Positions 17,433 to 23,148 of a stretch of 23,148 bases of DNA are shown piece by piece. The stretch lies in NCBI GenBank assembly GCA_000969725.1, contig JXSR01S042459.1; one strand, 5' to 3'. The notes under the pieces are model-generated. The model was not told where the DNA came from. It was given only the letters and a program-made list of their open reading frames with translations, and searched no databases. Every line of letters starts with the position of its first letter. Positions within the stretch are counted from its first letter, which is position 1. The stretch is from Ophiothrix spiculata (Eukaryota; Echinodermata; Ophiuroidea; Amphilepidida; Ophiotrichidae). The position numbers and the translations under genes were made by a program.

Positions 17433-18990
17433 GAATACCTTTAATACTGACATTTTACTTTGAACGTTTAAATACACTTCTTAGTGCAGTGGATTTGGTA
17501 TGTCAGGTGTAAATTCCATGTTTTCTTTGACGTCATGTGAGCTTTGATTTGTTGGTAAGAATAAACTAAAATCCAGGGATTTTGTAAGTAAACTTGCAGT
17601 GGAAATTGTAAGTTCTCGTCTGTGGTTACATTTTATTTTGTTTACTCTGTATTTCTTGTGTATGCAATGCTTATTGACAGGTGTAATTTATGTGTGTCAG
17701 TTAGTCTCAGGTTGAGAGCATCAAATAAACACTTGATGCTTTCACAGCTTGGTCTCTGTACTCAAGAAAATTACTACCGTTTCTCATCTGGATTTCATTG
17801 TTGATTTGCTACGTACCGAGTATCTTGTATCATTTATCATCCTTCTGAAGTCAAACTTCATAGAGTGTTGTAGTTGTCAATTGCAGGTTCTGAAGGTGGT
17901 GTATAATGTTGACAATTGTTAGAAGTGGAATCCTTTTTCTTTCCAATGCTAGGAAAAATCTATGCTATTGTTAGATCAAGTTCCCTCATACAGTCTGACT
18001 TTGTTAAGATAGAAAGCATTTGATAGGGACATAATTCTGATTTTATTGGGAATAATATCTTGGGTGTAGCAATCTGTGTGTCATGTGAGTTGAAATGGAA
18101 TATATAGCTATCAGTGTTTAAATCAAGTTACAAAGAAGGAAAGTGATGTTTTCGTCAAAATCTTGCCAAAGAGCTTCAATTGAAAAGTGAAAAACTTGTA
18201 ACAGAATCTATGAGTCGAACTCATTCCTGGATGTAACCCATTATGTGACAAATAATCTATGTGCATTGGAAATCCTGCCCCATGAACTGTTTCAACATGA
18301 AAGGGTTTTTGAGTGTAGATGGAAATGAAGTGTTGCAAGCGGTTCTGGTTAACAACTCATTTTTTCCCTAAATATTCTAGACTATGACAAAATACTCAAA
18401 TTATTCATAACTTTATTCCCAGCTGGTGAATATTTTTTGAATATTTTCTTTGCATATGCTTATTTCAACTGCATTGTTCAATTTGCAGGATATTTTGTTT
18501 TGCATCTCTCAGATTTAGACAGTTTCTCATGGATTTAACAAGAGCACTTGCTTTGTTAAAATGAATACTTAGATGTTTGTTGTTTGAAGAATGATACACC
18601 CTGATGATCTGTGTTGTTGTGTTCTGAGGGTTCATTGGCCAGCCACGATTATATATAGCTGACTTTGTTATGTCATGGTTTAAGAATAACGTAGGGCTTC
18701 ATGTTATTTTTAAACATAAGCAGAGTTAATAAATCTTACTAATGAGGTATCTTTGCTGTTTTTAGTATATGTTTTAAATTTTAGCAATAATTAGTGAATG
18801 TGTTAGTCATTGTTGAAGTTTCTTCATTACAATTTGTCCACAATTTTCCAAAGTAATGCATCTTTGATCTTAATTGATTTGATGAGTTGGATATATTGTT
18901 TTCAACACAAGGTCAAACTGTGCTTCTATGTACTTCGATGTTGTAATGTGGGTATTGATGACAGCGTTTTATGACGTTTTTACCATTTTA
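17431..18990. repeat. Local repeat array 2, unit A
   Basis: It starts TGAATACCTTTAATAC, as unit C does. Anchors shared with B and C: AGGTGTAATTTATGTGTGTC with TTAGTCTCAGGTTGAGAGCA (17680-17720), CTTCAATTGAAAAGTGA (18174), ACTTGTAACAGAAT (18193), TATGTGACAAATAA (18242). With B only: TTCCCAGCTGGTGAATA (18416), CATTGGCCAGCCA (18632) and AAATCTTACTAATGA (18731). Relative to C it lacks a ~350-bp internal module between about 17930 and 17980. It contains a palindromic CRE, TGACGTCA, at 17528-17535 that C does not keep. No coding potential. Confidence 0.8.
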
Positions 18991-21940
18991 TAGCAACCTT
19001 TAAAATATCAGGATCTGAAATTTTAATATCTTAATGCCCTGTTTGTAAATTACAGTTTATTTTAGAACAGGTCTTAATTCAGGTGTAAGTGATGATTATC
19101 GACTGGTGTAGTTTATATGTGTCAGTTCATGAGATTAGGAGTATCAAGTATGTGACTCGTCGTATCAAAACACAGCACTTGTCGCCCTACACTTGTGTTT
19201 AGATTTGTGTGAATTCAAGCATTTAGTTATATCCTTTTGTGTTTAGGCATTGATTTCAAGTAGCTAGCCATGATTATATTGACCAGGAACAATGGCTATG
19301 TTCTGCGTGCCCATTGAATCATCAAATCTAGACACAAGTGTTTGGCCATAAGTGCCTCGTTTGATATGCCGAGTCAAATCTACTTGATGATTGTTTAGTT
19401 TGGTTTTTCTACTCAAGAAAAAAATACCATCATTTGTAGTTTGAATTTCATAGTGTTGCTGTTATCATTGGGATTTGGTTTCAGATGAATTATTTTGACA
19501 GTTGAGAATAGTTTCATTTTTCTTATAAAGGATTGGGAAACCTTTCATATCTTTGCATTACTTCCTTAACTTGTATAATGCGTTTTTTATATCACTTGAT
19601 GCATATACTGAGTAACAATCTTCCAAGTTCCCACTGCAATTTCATTTTATTTGTTGAGATATTTGATAGTAAACCTATATATTGTATAAAGTGCACAGTT
19701 TTTTGCTCATACTAATGGCCTCAAAATGTCAATACTATCAGGATATCTTCTTATCTACTATCTTTTGTATACCTATGATTGTCTGTATTCAGTATATACT
19801 AGAGGTTAAAAGAGATGACCTTTGTAAATGCCATCAATAAACAATTACTCTGTTAAAGGACAGTTGAAGGACTTCCCTTGCTTAGATATCTGTCTCCAAA
19901 ACAAGATTTATGTATTCAGCCTTGCTAATACAGAAGGCATACAGACAGATATTGGCAGTGTAACATTTTTTCCATATCTTTAGATGTACACCTTGAGCAC
20001 AATTTCATTTTATTTGTTGAGATATCTGATGGTAAAGCTATAAATGGTATAGTGAAGCATTAAGTGCACAGTTTTGTGTTCATGTTAATGCCCATGAAAA
20101 TGTCGATACTATCAGGATATCTTATCCCACAATCTTTTGTGCACCTTTGATTGCTTGCCTTCAGAAAATAGATACTGGATGTTAGAAAAGATGACCTCTT
20201 GTAAATGCCATCAATAAACAATTACTCTGTTAACAGACAGTTTAAGGACTTTTCTTGCCTTAAATGTCTCCAACAAGATTTATTCATTTAGTCTGACCTT
20301 GCTGATTTAAGGCATACAGACAGAAAACAACATAATCTTATTTTATAGTGTCTGTTGATCATGTATTTGGTCTGACATGATAATATGTTTGTCATGTGAA
20401 ATGGAAAATTGGCACTTGTCACCATCAATGCAATGTAAAGTAAGCATACTAAGAAGGAATATAAAGCTTTTTTTAATCAAAATTGTCCAAGCTTCAATTG
20501 AAAAGTGACAACTTGTAACAGAATAGAAGACTCATATACAGTCCTGAAGGAATACAGTCAGTTATGTGACAAATAACCTATGTGAATTGGAAATTCAGCC
20601 TTATGAGCTGTTGAATTGAAAAGTTTAAGGGTTATTGAGTGCGGATAAAAATAAGTATTGCCAGTCTTTCTTGTTAGTCACCCAATTGGGCTAAGTATAC
20701 TAAACTAAAGCTGTTTAATTTATGTGAATTATTCATACATTTATTCCCAGTGAGTGAATAATTTGAATATTTCCTTTTGTCAATTTTCAATGGTTTGTTT
20801 TGCATGGTTTGTTAACTCAACTGCTTTGTACATTTTCCTGGATATTTATAATCAAAGCAAATTTGTTGTGTGTCATATGTTTGTTTACCATCTCTCAGTT
20901 TGATTCTGTATCTGTACAATTTAATAAAAGCACATACATGAAGCATCATACTAGGCCTGTTTTTAGTACCAGCTTGTATTTTAGTCATGACTGGATACCT
21001 GGGGATATCAGCCAAGAAGTTATTGCTCTGCACATCTTTAGTGATAACGTGCATCAGTTTTAACTTGGTTGTAGAAGTAGAAACCTGAGAAGTATTTTTA
21101 CTAGGGTAGATTTTTTGTTTTCTGTGTTTTACGGGATGTTTCTGTTTGTAAGAACAATGTACTCATGTCCTGTGTTGTTGGCATTCATTGATTTCATTGG
21201 CCAGCCATGCATGGACATTGGAATGTGTTATTTGTTAACATCATAGCTAAGCTTATGTAAGATGATTTAAGAGCAACATAATGGCTTCATGCAATTGGAC
21301 ATAAATCTTACAAATGATGTGTTTAGTGTTAGATTTTGGTAATATATGTCTTCCATGTAATTGGATATTGTTTACATTAGATGTTATGATAAATTGGTTT
21401 CTTATAGCAAACACAATGTAGATTAAAGATAGTCCAAACAAATTGATGTAGCAATACAGAAAGTTAATATTAGCAACTGAAAAGATAAAATTGTCTTATT
21501 CTTTCTTCAGAATGCTAAATTTATATTTCATAATTGTTGACCACAGTTTTTCATGTAACATTTTTGTTCATATATTTTCCCATTTGCCAGTTTCCATTAA
21601 CAGAAACTTATCATGTAATTCTACTTTAAAGGCCAATATAAAAATCTTGAAGATATCAAGGAGTACCTACTGGCTTGATTTGAGTTGGGATTAGAGTCAT
21701 GTGGTTTGAAGGATTTAGCAAGGACAAATTTTGTGAAACATAGTTAACATTATGTTCAAGAACTCCTGTGGTGTGTACTTGCTATGTTTATAATACTTGT
21801 CAACACTAATTAACCTAACCCTTGATGTATTCTCCTGTAACCAGCTCAGTTTAACTGGTAAACTATATCTATTGACAGTATTTGTTGATTGGCATCTGTC
21901 TGTTACTGTTTTGTCTTATACTTTGCCTTCATGTTTACAT
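18991..21940. repeat. Local repeat array 2, unit B (contains an internal duplication)
   Basis: It runs through the same anchors as A: GGTGTAGTTTATATGTGTCA (19103), CTTCAATTGAAAAGTGA (20493), TATGTGACAAATAA (20563), TTCCCAGTGAGTGAATA (20745), TTGGCCAGCCATG (21200), AAATCTTACAAATGA (21303). It is longer than A because its middle module is present twice (19638-20335) and because of extra sequence near 19150-19620. The many 60-90-codon frames in this stretch have no motif and are shadows of T-rich repeat sequence. Confidence 0.8.
19638..20335. repeat. Tandem duplication of the ~365-bp module inside unit B
   Basis: AATTTCATTTTATTTGTTGA is at 19638 and 20001; ACTATCAGGATATCTT at 19734 and 20108; AAATGCCATCAATAAACAAT at 19828 and ~20206; AAGGCATACAGACAGA at ~19936 and 20310. 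The offset drifts from 363 to about 374 through indels. A single, more diverged copy exists in unit C (about 22535-22835) and none in A. Confidence 0.9.
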
Positions 21941-23148
21941 ATTGAATACCTTTAATACAGGTAAAAGAAAATCACCATATTTTAAAAACCTTAATACTCT
22001 CCTTTCAATAGATTTAAAGTTTGACGGGTGTAGATTCCTTTTTCCTTGGAAGTCGTATATGGTTTTGTTTTGTCAGTAAAACCTCTAATCAAAGGATTTT
22101 GTCAGCGAGCAATGGAAATACAATTGTTAGCCCTAGTCTTTGATGGGATTTAGTTCATTCAGCAAAACGTGTGTACGTGATGATTATTGAAAGGTGTAGT
22201 TTGTGTGTGTCAGTTAGTCTCAGATTGGGAGCATCAAATAAGCATGAGATGTTTACTCAGCTAGGTCTTCGTACTCAAGAAAAACATGTGTCATTTTTCA
22301 CCTGCATTTCATTATTGATATGCTGTTTGCTTGAGTATTACCTTACTGGATCATTCTTATGAAAAAAATCAAGTGTCATGGTTATCATTGAGGTTTGGAT
22401 TCTTTTTTTAGTTGTTAGAAGCAGTGCAAATAAATCTTTGTACTGCTTCTTTTGAAATCATGTAGTTATGTTTTTCTATACCATTTGTTGTTCATGATGA
22501 TCAAGAAATTTAATAGATGCCCACTTGCATTTGCAGTTTATTAACTGATGATAAAGATTGTATTGTATAGTAAAGCATTATGTGCACAGGTTTGCGTTTA
22601 CTGTGCCTAAAATTAACTACAAAACACATCGTATCCCATGTTCTTTTGTTTGTACCTTTGATTACTTGCGTACAGCATATAGGTACTGAAGATTAAAAAA
22701 GATCGACCTTTTGCAAATGCCATCTGTAAACAATTTATTCTGTAAATGGACAGTAGTAGGAGTTGCCCTCAATGTCAAAAATGTCCCAGAACAAGTTTCA
22801 TTCACAAAGATTGACTTTGCTAAAGTAGATGGCATTTTAGGTTTTGATTCATGGGTTGAGTCTAGCATTTAAACTTCTGTGTCAAGTTAGTTCAAATGGA
22901 ACATTGGCTCTTAGTGCTTTTTTAAAGCCAAATTGCTAAGAGGGAAGTGATGTTTTATCAGAATCATCCTAAACAACTTCAGTTGAAAATTGACAATTTG
23001 TAACAGAAAGGGTGAGGTGAATCCATTCCTGAGGGAACACCATGTGATAAGCAACCTGCATGATTTTGCAATCCAGCCATATGAACTGTTGTCAACAATG
23101 AAAGTTGTATGTTATTGGATCTGTATAAAGATTTGTTAATTATTGGTC
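21941..23148. repeat. Local repeat array 2, unit C (cut by window end)
   Basis: It starts TTGAATACCTTTAATAC and follows the A/B order: AGGTGTAGTTTGTGTGTGTC and TTAGTCTCAGATTGGGAGCA (22191-22232), TACTCAAGAAAA, one copy of the internal module, AACTTCAGTTGAAAATTGA (22974), TTTGTAACAGAAAG (22997). The window ends inside it. The anchor AAGAAGG/AAGAGGG is at 18135, 20452 and 22938, giving spacings of ~2.3 and ~2.5 kb between units. No coding capacity recognised. Confidence 0.8.

Noticed and set aside
17169-17444. 91-codon hydrophobic + frame resembling a membrane protein
   Set aside because: The Leu/Phe/Ile/Val content simply reflects T-rich DNA, an opposing frame is also open, and the end carries an AATAAA/AATG tail pattern.
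20800-21063. 87-codon + frame and overlapping 80-codon minus frame
   Set aside because: They lie within repeat unit B; the corresponding stretch of unit A is not open, and no motifs are present.
12095-23148. The next SNAP-25 exon (SKDAGIRT…-like)
   Set aside because: Searched by eye on the + strand for the expected codons after a splice acceptor and not found; it is probably beyond the window.

Overview
This is a stretch of animal (metazoan) nuclear DNA that is almost entirely intron. It is AT-rich, has no bacterial-style operons or long open frames, and is full of diverged transposon remnants. The one gene I can identify with confidence is SNAP-25, from a single 42-nt coding exon at 12047-12088 on the + strand. 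It has a pyrimidine-rich acceptor (…TTTACAG) before it and a GTAGGC donor after it, and encodes SLESTRRMLQLSEE, the start of the N-terminal (Qb) SNARE helix. No other SNAP-25 exon is visible, so at least 12.0 kb of upstream and 11.0 kb of downstream intron flank this small exon. A marine invertebrate is plausible, but the lineage cannot be fixed from sequence alone.

Layout, left to right. At 732-1090 lies the decayed 3' end of a CR1/L2-like LINE. At 1200-4275 is a local array of a degenerate ~0.6-0.75 kb repeat (units U0, U1a, U1b, U2), with a lone partial copy (U3) at 8715-8950. U0 carries two insertions that its sister unit U1b lacks: a 174-bp coding-like fragment between 10-bp direct repeats, and a 682-bp mariner-type element with long inverted repeats and a TA target duplication. 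From 4276 to 8700 are small foldbacks, a tRNA-like sequence, a CRE/E-box hairpin and a probable TA-type MITE. At 9750-10420 is a ~137-bp minisatellite interrupted by a 102-bp MITE. The SNAP-25 exon follows at 12047.

From 13021 to 17022 the intron is a dense cluster of non-autonomous DNA transposons: two hAT-type elements, a probable piggyBac-like TTAA element, and a ~2.5-kb inverted-repeat element that was itself hit by three others (773, 166 and 358 bp). Its two arms act as empty-site and filled-site controls for each other. From 17431 to the end is a second local array, of a ~1.5-3 kb degenerate unit (A, B, C), whose internal ~365-bp module is present 0, 2 and 1 times respectively.

No new enzyme system, CRISPR array or operon is present. 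The most useful content is the readable insertion history, in which duplicated intron segments preserve pre-insertion sites, and one unexplained coding-like fragment inserted with a 10-bp target duplication. All calls were made by eye from sequence; family names for the MITEs rest on terminal motifs and target-site duplications, not on database matches.
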